This document shows positions 10,650 through 20,172 of a DNA stretch of 64,000 nt, piece by piece. Location: positions 29,256 to 93,255 of the forward strand of contig JALVXB010000034.1 in the NCBI GenBank assembly GCA_027023025.1, written 5' to 3'. The notes under the pieces were generated by a model. The model saw nothing but the letters and a program-made list of their open reading frames with translations. It was not told the origin of the DNA and did no database searches. How positions within the stretch are numbered: the first letter of the stretch is position 1; the number at the start of each line of letters is the position of its first letter. The DNA comes from Caldisericaceae bacterium. GTDB lineage: Bacteria > Caldisericota > Caldisericia > Caldisericales > Caldisericaceae. A program made the position numbers and the translations under genes.

Positions 10650-11339
10650 ATGAAGAAAAAGATTATCGTAGTTGCAATTGTTGCTGCACTGCTTGCTGGT
10701 TTCTTTGCACTGCCAAAAATGACCTTTGCGCAGAGCAAGAGTTTTGACGAGGCGCTTTCAAACTACAACAGTGCGGTGACGGAGTTAAAGAACGAACTGC
10801 CTGCTTACAAGAGTAAAGTGGAACAGATAAAAACTCTTTCTGAGCAGGTAAGGTCGCTGTTAAAGGAGAAGAAGGAAAAGGGAGAAACGCTTTCTGATTC
10901 TGTAAAAGCAGATGTTAAAAAGTTAACGGTTGTAAGGCGTAGAGTAGAAAGAGAAAAGGACATTCGGGATGCGCGTGCATTTTATACAAAACACCTTACG
11001 GAAGAGCTAAAAAGAGCGGACAAACAGATTAAAGAAAAGAAGCAGAGTGGTGCATCGAAAGACGAGTTAAAACCCTTGCTCGAAAAAAGAATGGCCCTTC
11101 TTAGAAAAATACGGAATGTTGCACCGTTTGCCCCGGAGTTTATAGTAAAAAATAGTGATAAAGTGGTGCAAAGGGCGGAAAGTTTGAATAAGAACGGTAA
11201 AGAGAAAGAAGCAATTAGATTACTTGACCGCGCAACTAAAAAGATTAAAGGTGTAATAAAAGTTATGCAGGCAAGAGAGAAAAAGATGGACGAACTCATT
11301 GCACTGCTTAACAAGGTGAAAGGAGAATTAGGGCAATGA
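10650..11339 (+). CDS. secreted/periplasmic helical (coiled-coil) protein
   Basis: Signal peptide MKKKIIVVAIVAALLAGFFALPKMTFAQ then charged helical sequence; SD ggaggcg. Confidence 0.65.
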   Translation: MKKKIIVVAIVAALLAGFFALPKMTFAQSKSFDEALSNYNSAVTELKNELPAYKSKVEQIKTLSEQVRSLLKEKKEKGETLSDSVKADVKKLTVVRRRVEREKDIRDARAFYTKHLTEELKRADKQIKEKKQSGASKDELKPLLEKRMALLRKIRNVAPFAPEFIVKNSDKVVQRAESLNKNGKEKEAIRLLDRATKKIKGVIKVMQAREKKMDELIALLNKVKGELGQ

Positions 11340-11743
11340 CACATCCCTTCGTCGGATTCCTTACATTAAGGATGGTTATCTGGCTGGGAGGAGTGCTCGT
11401 TGCGCCTGTTGTGCTGATGGTGCTTTCAAAGCAGAAAGAAATTAAGGGAGAGCTGGACTACTTCGAGAGCCTCGTGCTCTCCCTGCTGTTTTTTATTGTG
11501 GCTTTTGCACCAATTATATTTTTCAAAGGCGTATTCCTCCCGATATTTAAGAAGCATCTGCTGGTTGCAAGTTTTGTATGGGCGGTTGTGGGTTTCTTTG
11601 TAGATGCTTACCTGCTAAATCTTTACAAGCGCATAGGATACTGGAAGTCGTTCCTCGTGTGGATTCTTACATTTATCGTTTCTTATAGCGGGGGATTTGT
11701 ACTTGCTTCGTTTACGATATTTTTGCTTAAAGCGTTAAGATGA
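11336..11743 (+). CDS. small integral membrane protein
   Basis: 135 aa with about four hydrophobic segments; 4 nt overlap with neighbours on both sides. Confidence 0.6.
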   Translation: MTHPFVGFLTLRMVIWLGGVLVAPVVLMVLSKQKEIKGELDYFESLVLSLLFFIVAFAPIIFFKGVFLPIFKKHLLVASFVWAVVGFFVDAYLLNLYKRIGYWKSFLVWILTFIVSYSGGFVLASFTIFLLKALR

Positions 11744-12210
11744 GCGAAAGTGCAGGTACACTATCTTTTGAAGAAATTGTCGAAGAGTATTACAGTGACA
11801 TTTATAAACTTGCATTTATTATGATGAAAGATAGAAATAGCGCAGAGGATGTAACACAGGAAACATTTTTAAAAGCGAAGAGGTATTTGAATAACTTCAA
11901 AAATACATCCTCAATAAAAACCTGGCTTTACAGAATTGCGATGAACGAAGTGAAAAATTTTATTAAACAATCTGAAAAGTTCAGGAATGCAAAACCGAGA
12001 TATATGCCTTTTGTTAAAGACGATTTTAGTGACATTCGGAAGGCAATGGAGCAATTAGATAGGCAGAGCTACGAGGTTCTGTTCTTTAAGTATTTTAAGA
12101 ACTTAACGGATAAAGAGATTGCATTTATATTAAACATTCCTGAGGGTACTGTAAAGTCACGCCTGCATAGTGCAAAAGAAAAGCTAAAGGAGGTTCTGCA
12201 AAATGGATGA
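11740..12210 (+). CDS. ECF-type RNA polymerase sigma factor
   Basis: Sigma region 2 (YYSDIYKLAFIMMKDRNSAEDVTQETFLKA) and region 4 (LDRQSYEVLFFKYFKNLTDKEIAFILNIPEGTVKSRLHSAKEKLK). Confidence 0.92.
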   Translation: MSESAGTLSFEEIVEEYYSDIYKLAFIMMKDRNSAEDVTQETFLKAKRYLNNFKNTSSIKTWLYRIAMNEVKNFIKQSEKFRNAKPRYMPFVKDDFSDIRKAMEQLDRQSYEVLFFKYFKNLTDKEIAFILNIPEGTVKSRLHSAKEKLKEVLQNG

Positions 12211-12415
12211 GAAAATTGAGCAATTTTTTAAAGAAGAATACGACAAAATTAAAGTGCCGAAAGGCTTAAAGCGGAAAATTCTGTCAGGGGAAAACAATAA
12301 AATATTTATTATAGCAGCAGTTTCTGCATCTGCTTTTGTGTTGTTCCTTGCGCTGACTTTTGTGCAATTTTCTCCTATGTTTGACAGCATTATTACGGGA
12401 ATTACGCTACCGTAA
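12203..12415 (+). CDS. 70 aa single-pass membrane protein, putative minimal anti-sigma factor
   Basis: Overlaps the sigma ORF; short charged N-terminus (EYDKIKVPKGLKRKIL) and one TM helix; no zinc motif. Confidence 0.55.
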   Translation: MDEKIEQFFKEEYDKIKVPKGLKRKILSGENNKIFIIAAVSASAFVLFLALTFVQFSPMFDSIITGITLP

Positions 12416-12422
12416 AGAGTGC

Positions 12423-13535
12423 TTAATCGATCGTAAAGACCTCCGGAAGGAGCTCCACGCAGAGCATACAGCCAAAGCATATTTTTTTGTCTATCGTATA
12501 ACCCTGCTCTGTTTTTTTAATTGCACCAATAGGGCAGGTGAATTCGATTTTCGAAATACGCTTGTCATCTGGATTTGTAATTGTAGGTATTCGCCTTCTT
12601 TTTCTGCTTCCGTATTTTAGCAGATTTTTCAATTCTTTTCTGAAGCGAAGGAATTCGTCTCCGTAGAGAGAGACATGCGCAAACAGTCCTGCGCCAAAGC
12701 CCATATCGTCGCCTGCTTTGTTCGTTTTTACATCTCTTGAGCGATATCCTATGAGGACGGCAGAAAGTGAATCAAGGGCAAGTCCGTCTTCAGAAAATAA
12801 AATTGCGCCTATTTTATCGAGCTCTTCGTCATCCGTTAAGTCGCCCTGCACGGCATCCACTACACCAAATGCAATGCGGTCTTTTATTAAGGCGTATGTT
12901 TCTACCAGTGCATTTTCGAATTCTCCAAACTTCAGTTTTCTTACGAGGATTTCGTTTCTCGTCATCGTCGGAACGATAGAAAGCATAGCATTTACGATTC
13001 CTCCAAGTGTGGAAACAGGGGAAACTTTTAATTTAATCACTGGAATAACGAAGTCTGAGTCCACAATTGTTACAGGAATAAATGCATTTTTTAGCGTCCT
13101 TTTACCTTTTATCCCCATTTTTTCTATTTGCTTTTCTTTGCTGTACTGCACAGGGGAGAGAAGTCCAAATCCTCTGAAGTGGTCGGGCATTTTTTCGGTG
13201 TGGAGCGGCACAGTGAGCTTTACATACCTATCTTTTCTGAAGTCTACAAAACGGATGCCGTATTTTTCAAATAGGTTTTTGTATTCCTCAGGCAGGTTGT
13301 GTGCAAAAATAGAAGCACCTGCCGTAATCTCCTTTACGCCGCTTTTTTTAAGAAATTCTATTATTTCTTTTAAGACCGTTAAGTGGGGCAGCGGAAAGTC
13401 GAAGTATATTACGACACTTTTGTCTTTCAGGTTTTGTGCTTTTTCCTCTGCAAAAGGCGTGCTGATAACTCTAAATGCCTCTTTTACTTCTGCTTCGTCG
13501 TAACTTTTGCATTCTATTATTCCTACTGAACTCAT
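12423..13535 (-). CDS. DUF362 family protein with C-terminal partial ferredoxin domain
   Basis: Start at MSSVGIIECKSYDE; DUF362-type sequence; C-terminus FTCPIGAIKKTEQGYTIDKKICFGCMLCVELLPEVF. Confidence 0.82.
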   Translation of the reverse strand: MSSVGIIECKSYDEAEVKEAFRVISTPFAEEKAQNLKDKSVVIYFDFPLPHLTVLKEIIEFLKKSGVKEITAGASIFAHNLPEEYKNLFEKYGIRFVDFRKDRYVKLTVPLHTEKMPDHFRGFGLLSPVQYSKEKQIEKMGIKGKRTLKNAFIPVTIVDSDFVIPVIKLKVSPVSTLGGIVNAMLSIVPTMTRNEILVRKLKFGEFENALVETYALIKDRIAFGVVDAVQGDLTDDEELDKIGAILFSEDGLALDSLSAVLIGYRSRDVKTNKAGDDMGFGAGLFAHVSLYGDEFLRFRKELKNLLKYGSRKRRRIPTITNPDDKRISKIEFTCPIGAIKKTEQGYTIDKKICFGCMLCVELLPEVFTID

Positions 13536-14329
13536 TAACTCACTTCCTTTCTTTTGCAAATTTCACTCAGCGGGCAACTGCTGCATAAGGGTTTTGTTTT
13601 GCAAAATAGTTTTCCTTCTGCAACGATTAGTGCATGCATTTCCTTGAAAGTATATACACATACATCTTCTTTAGGTTTAATGCTTTTGTTTATGTATTCC
13701 GTAAACTTGCTTTCGCAAAGCGCACTTTCAAATGTTTTTCTAATCGTTTCGTAATCCGTGCTTTCACATACGCCTAACCTGTTATATATGCGTTTTGTGT
13801 AAGCATCTACCACAAATATTTTTTTATCCAGAGCGTAAAGCAAAATTGAGTCTGCAGTTTCCCTGCCAATTCCTTTTATAAAAAGAAGTTCTTCCCTTAG
13901 TGCAGTTAAAGGTTGCTCTTTCATTTTTGAAATGTCTCCGCCGTATTTTCTCACGAAGTATTCCACAAAGATTTTTAGTCTTTCTGCCTTTACATTGTAA
14001 AAACCCGCAGGCTTTATGATCTGCGCAAGTGCTTCTGTGTCTTTATTAAGAATTCTTTCTGGAGAAAGCAATCCTTCCTTTTTTAGGTTATTGATTGCCT
14101 TCTCCACATTTTTCCACGCCGTTTGCTGCGTAAGGATTGCCCCCACCATTACCTCAAACGGCGTGTCGCCTGGCCACCAGTACTGTGGCCCAAACTTATT
14201 GAACAGCAGGAGGAATGTTTTTTGAATTACTTTTAGTTTCTTTATTTGAATCTGTTTCTTCGTTTGTCTTCTCCTGTTGCGTTTGTGAGATTTGTTCTTC
14301 TTTGCCGTTTTCTTTTTTAACTTTTGCAA
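13535..14329 (-). CDS. endonuclease III-like HhH-GPD DNA glycosylase (second paralog)
   Basis: FGPQYWWPGDTPFEVMVGAILTQQTAWKNVEKAI, FIKGIGRETADSILLYAL, CKTKPLCSSCPLSEIC; exact start uncertain (ORF overlaps ftsH by 134 nt). Confidence 0.85.
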   Translation of the reverse strand: MQKLKKKTAKKNKSHKRNRRRQTKKQIQIKKLKVIQKTFLLLFNKFGPQYWWPGDTPFEVMVGAILTQQTAWKNVEKAINNLKKEGLLSPERILNKDTEALAQIIKPAGFYNVKAERLKIFVEYFVRKYGGDISKMKEQPLTALREELLFIKGIGRETADSILLYALDKKIFVVDAYTKRIYNRLGVCESTDYETIRKTFESALCESKFTEYINKSIKPKEDVCVYTFKEMHALIVAEGKLFCKTKPLCSSCPLSEICKRKEVS

Positions 14330-16157
14330 GAAGGTTTTTCAATTCTTCTCCCTGGAGGGTTTCTTTTTTAAGGAGAGTGTGTGCAATCTCAAGAACGGTA
14401 TCTTTTTGTTCTTTGAGTACATCCTTTGCGTGTTTGTAACAGGTTTCTACAATTCGTTTTACTTCGGCGTCTATAAGGTCTGCAGTCTTCTCGCTGTAGT
14501 TTCTTTCTTCTCCCAATTCTTTGCCGAGAAAAACGAGTTCGTTTTCTTTGCCAAAGGCAATGGGCCCGAGTTTCTCACTCATTCCGTATGCGCGCACCAT
14601 TTTTCTTGCGATGTCTGATGCGCGTTGAAGGTCGTTTGCTGCGCCTGTTGATACTTCGTGCAGGAATACTTCTTCTGCTGCGCGCCCTCCAAGTAAGGCA
14701 GATATTTTATTCATCAGTTCGCTTTTCTTTTGAAGGTATTTATCCCGTGCAGGGAGCTGCAAGTTGTATCCTAGTGCCATACCTCTGGAAACGATGGATA
14801 TCCTGTGCACGAGGTCGCCTGTTGGCAGTGCCGTCGTGATTACTGCATGTCCTGTTTCGTGCAATGCAACTGCCCACTTTTCTTCGGGCGACAGGACGAG
14901 AGATTTTTTCTCTGGCCCTGCAATGACTTTGTCTATTGCTTCTTCGATTTCTTGTTGAGTGATCTTTTCTTTATCTTTTCGTGCAGCAAGAAGTGCTGCC
15001 TCGTTAAGTAAATTTTCAAGGTCCGCTCCGCTAAATCCTGCTGTTTGCTGTGCAATCGACTTTAAGTCTACATCGTCTGAAAGTGGCTTATTTCTTGCGT
15101 GAATTTTTAAGATTTCCTCACGCTCTTTAGTGTCTGGTAAACCTACCACGATTCTTCTATCGAAACGCCCTGGCCTAAGCAGTGCAGGGTCGAGTATGTC
15201 TGGCCTGTTTGTTGCAGCAATTACGATAATACCCGTGTGGGGGTCGAAACCGTCCATTTCTACGAGCAACTGATTGAGGGTTTGTTCTCTTTCGTCGTGT
15301 CCTCCGCCAATGCCTGCGCCTCTATATCTTCCTACTGCATCAATTTCGTCAATAAATACGATGCACGGCGCGTATGTGCGTGCCTGGTTAAATAGATCAC
15401 GCACCCTTGATGCGCCAACTCCTACGAACATTTCGACGAATTCAGAACCAGAAACAGAAAAAAACGGTACATTTGCTTCACCTGCAACTGCACGCGCTAT
15501 AAGTGTTTTTCCACATCCGGGAGGCCCTACGAGCAAAACGCCTTTTGGTATCTTTGCACCGTAGCGTGCAAACTTTCGCGGATTTTTAAGGAAACTAATT
15601 ATCTCCTGTAGTTCTTCTTTTACTTCTTCTGCACCTGCAACATCTTTGAATGTAACTTTTGGCTTGTTATCTAAAAATAGTTTTGCTTTGCTTCTTCCAA
15701 AGTTAAATGCCTGGCTTCCACCTCCGCCTGCACCTGCCATCATTCTTTGCATGATAAACCACCATACACCTATGATGAGTATCCAGGGGACGATGTTTAC
15801 CAGGATTGTCCAGAGCATCGTGCTTGAGGGGTTTACATCGTAGTCTATACCTTTTTTAAGAGCAATGTCTTCGAGAGTATTAATATTCGAAGTCGTGTAA
15901 GATTCTACTTTATTACCGTTCTTTAGTGTTCCTATAACGAGCGTAGGTACACTGTCGTTTGTTTTTACTACGATACTCTTCATTTCGCCGTTTTCGGCAT
16001 ACGAGATAAACTGGGAATACGATATTCTCTTTATGGGTGTACCACCGCCGAAATTAAACATTTTTGCGACGGCAAATATCATTCCTATTAAAATAATCCA
16101 GGCAATAGCCTCTCTTATAATTAATTGTTTATCAGGACCTTTTTTATTATTTCCCAT
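14196..16157 (-). CDS. ftsH: ATP-dependent zinc metalloprotease FtsH
   Basis: Two N-terminal TMs, AAA module [41 protein letters not shown], protease HETGHA. Confidence 0.97.
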   Translation of the reverse strand: MGNNKKGPDKQLIIREAIAWIILIGMIFAVAKMFNFGGGTPIKRISYSQFISYAENGEMKSIVVKTNDSVPTLVIGTLKNGNKVESYTTSNINTLEDIALKKGIDYDVNPSSTMLWTILVNIVPWILIIGVWWFIMQRMMAGAGGGGSQAFNFGRSKAKLFLDNKPKVTFKDVAGAEEVKEELQEIISFLKNPRKFARYGAKIPKGVLLVGPPGCGKTLIARAVAGEANVPFFSVSGSEFVEMFVGVGASRVRDLFNQARTYAPCIVFIDEIDAVGRYRGAGIGGGHDEREQTLNQLLVEMDGFDPHTGIIVIAATNRPDILDPALLRPGRFDRRIVVGLPDTKEREEILKIHARNKPLSDDVDLKSIAQQTAGFSGADLENLLNEAALLAARKDKEKITQQEIEEAIDKVIAGPEKKSLVLSPEEKWAVALHETGHAVITTALPTGDLVHRISIVSRGMALGYNLQLPARDKYLQKKSELMNKISALLGGRAAEEVFLHEVSTGAANDLQRASDIARKMVRAYGMSEKLGPIAFGKENELVFLGKELGEERNYSEKTADLIDAEVKRIVETCYKHAKDVLKEQKDTVLEIAHTLLKKETLQGEELKNLLAKVKKENGKEEQISQTQQEKTNEETDSNKETKSNSKNIPPAVQ

Positions 16158-16168
16158 AAATTGTTTGA

Positions 16169-16711
16169 TTACTCCTTTCTGTAAATTTTTTCTTTTAGTA
16201 TTCCAATGAATGGCAAATTTCTATACTTTTCTTCGTAGTCCAGGCCGTAGCCGACGACGAACTCATTTGGCACTTTGAACCCGTAGTAATCTACTTTAAT
16301 GGGTATGAGTCGTCTTTCCTCTTTATCGAGCAGACTTGCTATTTTAAGGCTTGCCGGTTTTCTCGTGCTGAGTAGCCTCGTTACGGCGTCCATCGTAAGA
16401 CCGGTATCAACGATGTCTTCTACGATAAGTACATGTCTATTTTTAATGGAAGTATCGAGGTCTTTCAGAATTTTTACCTGTCCTGTTGAGTCTGTTTTGC
16501 CGCCGTAGCTTGAAATTGCCATAAAGTCTACTGACATCGGGATGTCAATTTTCCGCACGAGGTCTGCAAGGAACATAAACGCACCACGCAAGATACACAC
16601 GAGTAAGGGAAATTTCCCTTCGTAATCTTTGCTGATTTGCATTCCAAGTTCTTCAATTCTTTTATTTATGTCCTGTTCGTTGAAAAGCACTTCTTTTATA
16701 TCGTTTTTCAT
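16169..16711 (-). CDS. hpt: hypoxanthine phosphoribosyltransferase
   Basis: VLIVEDIVDTGLTMDAV PRPP motif, DFMAISSYGGKT. Confidence 0.95.
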   Translation of the reverse strand: MKNDIKEVLFNEQDINKRIEELGMQISKDYEGKFPLLVCILRGAFMFLADLVRKIDIPMSVDFMAISSYGGKTDSTGQVKILKDLDTSIKNRHVLIVEDIVDTGLTMDAVTRLLSTRKPASLKIASLLDKEERRLIPIKVDYYGFKVPNEFVVGYGLDYEEKYRNLPFIGILKEKIYRKE

Positions 16712-16762
16712 AGGAATTATTATAGCATAAATTTTTTAATCAAAAAAAGAAAATGAATATCG

Positions 16763-18139
16763 TTAACCTCCTTCGCTTTTTACTTCGGCGATAAGTACCG
16801 TTTTTGTTTTCTTATTTACTTTGTAAAGTGCACTTCTTCTTATGCCAATTACCCAGAGTACTTCATCGTTTGCATCCACGAGAATGGGTACTTTTGCACG
16901 CTCTGCTACTGGTATTTTGGCATCTGTGAATAAATCCTGCAATTTTTTCGTGCCGTTTTCTATCTTTATTCTGTCTCCCGCTTTCCTGAACCTTACTTTC
17001 AGTGGAAGTGATAGTTTTTCAAGGTCAAATACAACACGATTTTTATTTAGTTCCCTGATATTCTTATTATTTGTCGTGTATAGCCGGATTGTTGCATTTG
17101 CTTCTTTTATAAATTTTGTATCTGGTATGTCAAGTTCGTATTCTTCGTCTGTAGTAAACGGAATTTCTTTTTCCTCGTCTATAAAGAATACATCGTCTTT
17201 TTTGAATATAAATAAGTTTCCATAGAAATTTTCTTTTTTTTCTTTGCTGTGTAAGAATTTAAGGATTCTCTCCACGCGCTCGAACGAGGCTTTTTTTTCT
17301 CCAAACAGTTTCTTGATAATGCGGCGCTGCTCGAATCTGGGCAGAGAAAGGAAAATCTTCGTCGAGTAATAAACTTTTCCGTTTTCTTTAAACGAAATGA
17401 TTTCTTTATCTTTTTCTACGACTTTACTAAGGAAGTTATTTTCTTCACGAATTATGTCACTCATTGAAGCGGTGTTGTCTTTAAAAGATTCGTTAATTGC
17501 CGTTATAAGCGGAATAATCTGGTGTCTTATTCTATTTCGCGCATAATCCATAGAAAAGTTTGTCCAGTCTGTTTTGTATGGAATTTTATGCGTTAAAAGG
17601 AATTTTTCTATTTTGCGTTTTTCAATAAAGAGTATTGGATGTATAATTCCGTTAAAACTTTTTGGACTTATGCCTATGAGTCCTTCCATTCCACTGCCTT
17701 TTACGATGTGATAAAGAACTGTTTCGACGAGGTCGTCTTTGTTGTGTGCAAGTGCAATTTTATTAAATGCGTGTTGGTCTTTAACTTTAAACAGAAAGTT
17801 AAACCGTTCTTTTCTTGCTGCTTCCTCTACTGTGATCTTTTCTTCTCCTGCTATTTTTTTGACATTGGATTCTCCGTAAAAAAAGTTTAGGCCTAATTTT
17901 TCAGTAAATAATTTTACGAAATTTGTTTCCTCTTCAGCCTCTCTGCGTAACTTATGGTTGAATGTTGCAACTGCAATTTCAAAGCGCAGTTTATCTTTTA
18001 ATTTGTTCAGAGCATAAAGCATAAACATCGAGTCAGGTCCGCCGGATACGCCAAGAAGAACTTTATCTCCGCTTTCGATCAAATTGTATTTTTCAATCGT
18101 ATTTTTTACGATTTTTATTATACTTTTTTCTTTTGTCAT
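16763..18139 (-). CDS. tilS: tRNA(Ile)-lysidine synthase
   Basis: LLGVSGGPDSMFML PP-loop, ARNRIRHQIIPLI, C-terminal TilS domain. Confidence 0.95.
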   Translation of the reverse strand: MTKEKSIIKIVKNTIEKYNLIESGDKVLLGVSGGPDSMFMLYALNKLKDKLRFEIAVATFNHKLRREAEEETNFVKLFTEKLGLNFFYGESNVKKIAGEEKITVEEAARKERFNFLFKVKDQHAFNKIALAHNKDDLVETVLYHIVKGSGMEGLIGISPKSFNGIIHPILFIEKRKIEKFLLTHKIPYKTDWTNFSMDYARNRIRHQIIPLITAINESFKDNTASMSDIIREENNFLSKVVEKDKEIISFKENGKVYYSTKIFLSLPRFEQRRIIKKLFGEKKASFERVERILKFLHSKEKKENFYGNLFIFKKDDVFFIDEEKEIPFTTDEEYELDIPDTKFIKEANATIRLYTTNNKNIRELNKNRVVFDLEKLSLPLKVRFRKAGDRIKIENGTKKLQDLFTDAKIPVAERAKVPILVDANDEVLWVIGIRRSALYKVNKKTKTVLIAEVKSEGG

Positions 18140-19362
18140 TTCTGCTTGTTACTTTCAAGTAATCGTTTAAATGTATCCATTACTTTTTGCCAGATTGGTT
18201 CATTTTCTTCTTTTCCGTAAAGTTCTGAATAGCTTTTTGCTGCTGCTTCTATCCCAACATCTTTTCCTGCTTTCTCGCTCAGGAACCACTTGTGATCCAG
18301 AATTTCAAGATAAATTTTTACAGGGTTCTCGTTTGGAAAGTACTTTTTGAATATTTGCTTTGCAGGTAAAAATTGTTTATTGTACCAGTCTCTTGCTGCG
18401 TCGCTGAGTTTTACTTCTTTGCCTTTTGCTTTTGACAGTTTATAGCGGTATTGAAGAATTTCTCTGAAGATTTTTTTAGCCTGTTCTGGAGTAAACGATA
18501 CATTAAGCATATCTTCGAGCATCTGCACAAACCACCCCTTTCTTGGCGTTATGGGATGTGCAATGATTTTTAGTTTTGGTGCTATGCGTGTTGGTTTTAT
18601 CGTGTATCCAAGAAGAAATAGGTCGTCTATTCTCTTGATAAGTTTGTAATACTTTTCGTCTTCTATGTCCAATTCTCCACTAAGTAATTTCTTCAATCTT
18701 TCGTAGCGTTCGAGTATGTACTTCTTTCGTTCCTCAAATATCTTTTCGCTCGTCTCATCTTCTGTTACAGAGTAAGCAAACAGGGATTCAAACAATCTTT
18801 CGAGGTCCTCTTTTTCTTTTTCTTCTGATAGAAAGTCGAAAAACTGTACAGTTTCACAGTCTATTAACAGGGCTTCTACTTTGTTTTTGTAGAGTTTTAT
18901 CAGAATGTTGTCTAGCGATGGATCACCCCAGAAGATGCCTTTCAGATGCATCACGACGAGGAGCGCAATAACTGCGTTCCACACGAGGTCTCTGTAGTAT
19001 TTGTTTTTTAATATTTTTATGAGGTGTGATTGCGGAAGCGTGTCTTTCTCGTATAGCGTGAGTAGGTATCCTTCGCTTTCTTCGTTTTTAACCTTTTGGA
19101 CAAATCCTATAGGGGCAATCGTGGGTATACCCATTGCTATAAGTTTTTTGTATGTGTAAAATTCCTTTTCTGCGGTTTCTGCAGATGTTTTTTTTATTAC
19201 TATGTCGCCCTTTTCTGTGCGGAGGAAGTAAAGAGTGTGTCTACTCTCTCCTTTTCTTCTTTCTATGAAGTGATAGCCTGTCCATTCTTCTACTTCTCTA
19301 TTCCACGGAAGTCCTTCTATTTCTTCCCATCCTTTTTCTGAATAAATTTTAATCTCTAACAT
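18136..19362 (-). CDS. kinase-fold protein of the LPS-kinase/DUF4032 type
   Basis: LPWNREVEEWTGYHFIERRKGESRHTLYFL, MHLKGIFWGDPSLDNILI (HxGxxxGDxSxxN), LIDCETVQ, C-terminal YLEILDHKWFLSEKAGKDVGIEAAAKSY. Confidence 0.8.
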   Translation of the reverse strand: MLEIKIYSEKGWEEIEGLPWNREVEEWTGYHFIERRKGESRHTLYFLRTEKGDIVIKKTSAETAEKEFYTYKKLIAMGIPTIAPIGFVQKVKNEESEGYLLTLYEKDTLPQSHLIKILKNKYYRDLVWNAVIALLVVMHLKGIFWGDPSLDNILIKLYKNKVEALLIDCETVQFFDFLSEEKEKEDLERLFESLFAYSVTEDETSEKIFEERKKYILERYERLKKLLSGELDIEDEKYYKLIKRIDDLFLLGYTIKPTRIAPKLKIIAHPITPRKGWFVQMLEDMLNVSFTPEQAKKIFREILQYRYKLSKAKGKEVKLSDAARDWYNKQFLPAKQIFKKYFPNENPVKIYLEILDHKWFLSEKAGKDVGIEAAAKSYSELYGKEENEPIWQKVMDTFKRLLESNKQK

Positions 19363-19368
19363 ACTTTT

Positions 19369-19417
19369 ATTATATAGATTTTGTGCAGTTTGAAAATTTT
19401 AAAAATAGGATTAAAAT
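19369..19417. promoter_or_regulatory. divergent promoter pair with overlapping -35 elements
   Basis: Plus: TTGAAA (19390-19395)-16-TAAAAT (19412-19417), ATG 19424. Minus: TTTTCA (19391-19396)-16-TATAAT (19369-19374), ATG at 19362. Confidence 0.55.
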
Positions 19418-19423
19418 TTCAAT

Positions 19424-20155
19424 ATGGGAGTTAAAAATTACATTGGGACATCGGGCTTTTCCTATGGGCATTGGAGAGGGATTTTTTATCCTGAGGATTT
19501 AAAGTCTAAGGATTTTCTTTCTTTTTACGCACGACATTTCGATACTGTTGAGATGAACAATACTTTTTACCATACACCCAGAGACAGTTCCATTAAAAAG
19601 TGGATAAACGAAACGCCACAAAACTTCGTTTTTAGCATAAAGGCAAGTAAGTTTATAACGCACATAAAAAGATTAAAAGGTGTGGAGGATTCTCTCCAGT
19701 TATTTCTGCAAAAGGCAGAGCTTTTTGATGATAAATTAGGGGTAATACTTTTTCAGCTTCCCCCGTCTTTGAAAGCAGATGTACCGCTACTTAAGGAGTT
19801 TTTATCGCTTTTGCCAAAAGAAAGGCGCTTTACCGTAGAATTCCGGCACAAAAGTTGGCTAAACGACGAAGTTTTTTCGCTACTTTCTGACTATAATATT
19901 GCGTTTTGCATTTCAGATACTCCCCGCTATCCGTATGTGGAGGTTGTAACTGCAAATTTTTCTTACATAAGGCTTCACGGGCACGAGGTTTTGTATGCAT
20001 CTTCGTATTCCGACGAGCAGCTCGCATACTATGCAAATTTCGTTAAAACATGGAACGAAAAGGGTGTGCAGTTCTTCGTATACTTTGATAACGACTTCTA
20101 TGGCTATGCGGTGAAAAATGCCCTTAAATTAAAAGAAATCGTTAAAAAATTATAA
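19424..20155 (+). CDS. DUF72 family protein (YecE-like)
   Basis: NYIGTSGFSYGHWRGIFYPEDL, FDTVEMNNTFYHTP, VEFRHKSW. Confidence 0.93.
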   Translation: MGVKNYIGTSGFSYGHWRGIFYPEDLKSKDFLSFYARHFDTVEMNNTFYHTPRDSSIKKWINETPQNFVFSIKASKFITHIKRLKGVEDSLQLFLQKAELFDDKLGVILFQLPPSLKADVPLLKEFLSLLPKERRFTVEFRHKSWLNDEVFSLLSDYNIAFCISDTPRYPYVEVVTANFSYIRLHGHEVLYASSYSDEQLAYYANFVKTWNEKGVQFFVYFDNDFYGYAVKNALKLKEIVKKL

Positions 20156-20172
20156 ATTTTTTCAATTTTATC

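Noticed and set aside
10615-10650. GGAAC element upstream of the exported protein, considered as an ECF autoregulatory -35
   Set aside because: A correctly spaced -10 would fall on the SD/start codon, so it is unlikely to serve as the promoter.
12718-13503. 261-aa plus-strand ORF opposite the DUF362 gene
   Set aside because: Opposite a gene with clear family and ferredoxin-like motifs; low-complexity Ser/Phe/Ile translation.
16763-19362. tilS and the DUF4032 kinase considered as a fusion or frameshifted single gene
   Set aside because: Both are complete, with a 4-nt stop/start overlap and distinct N- and C-termini.
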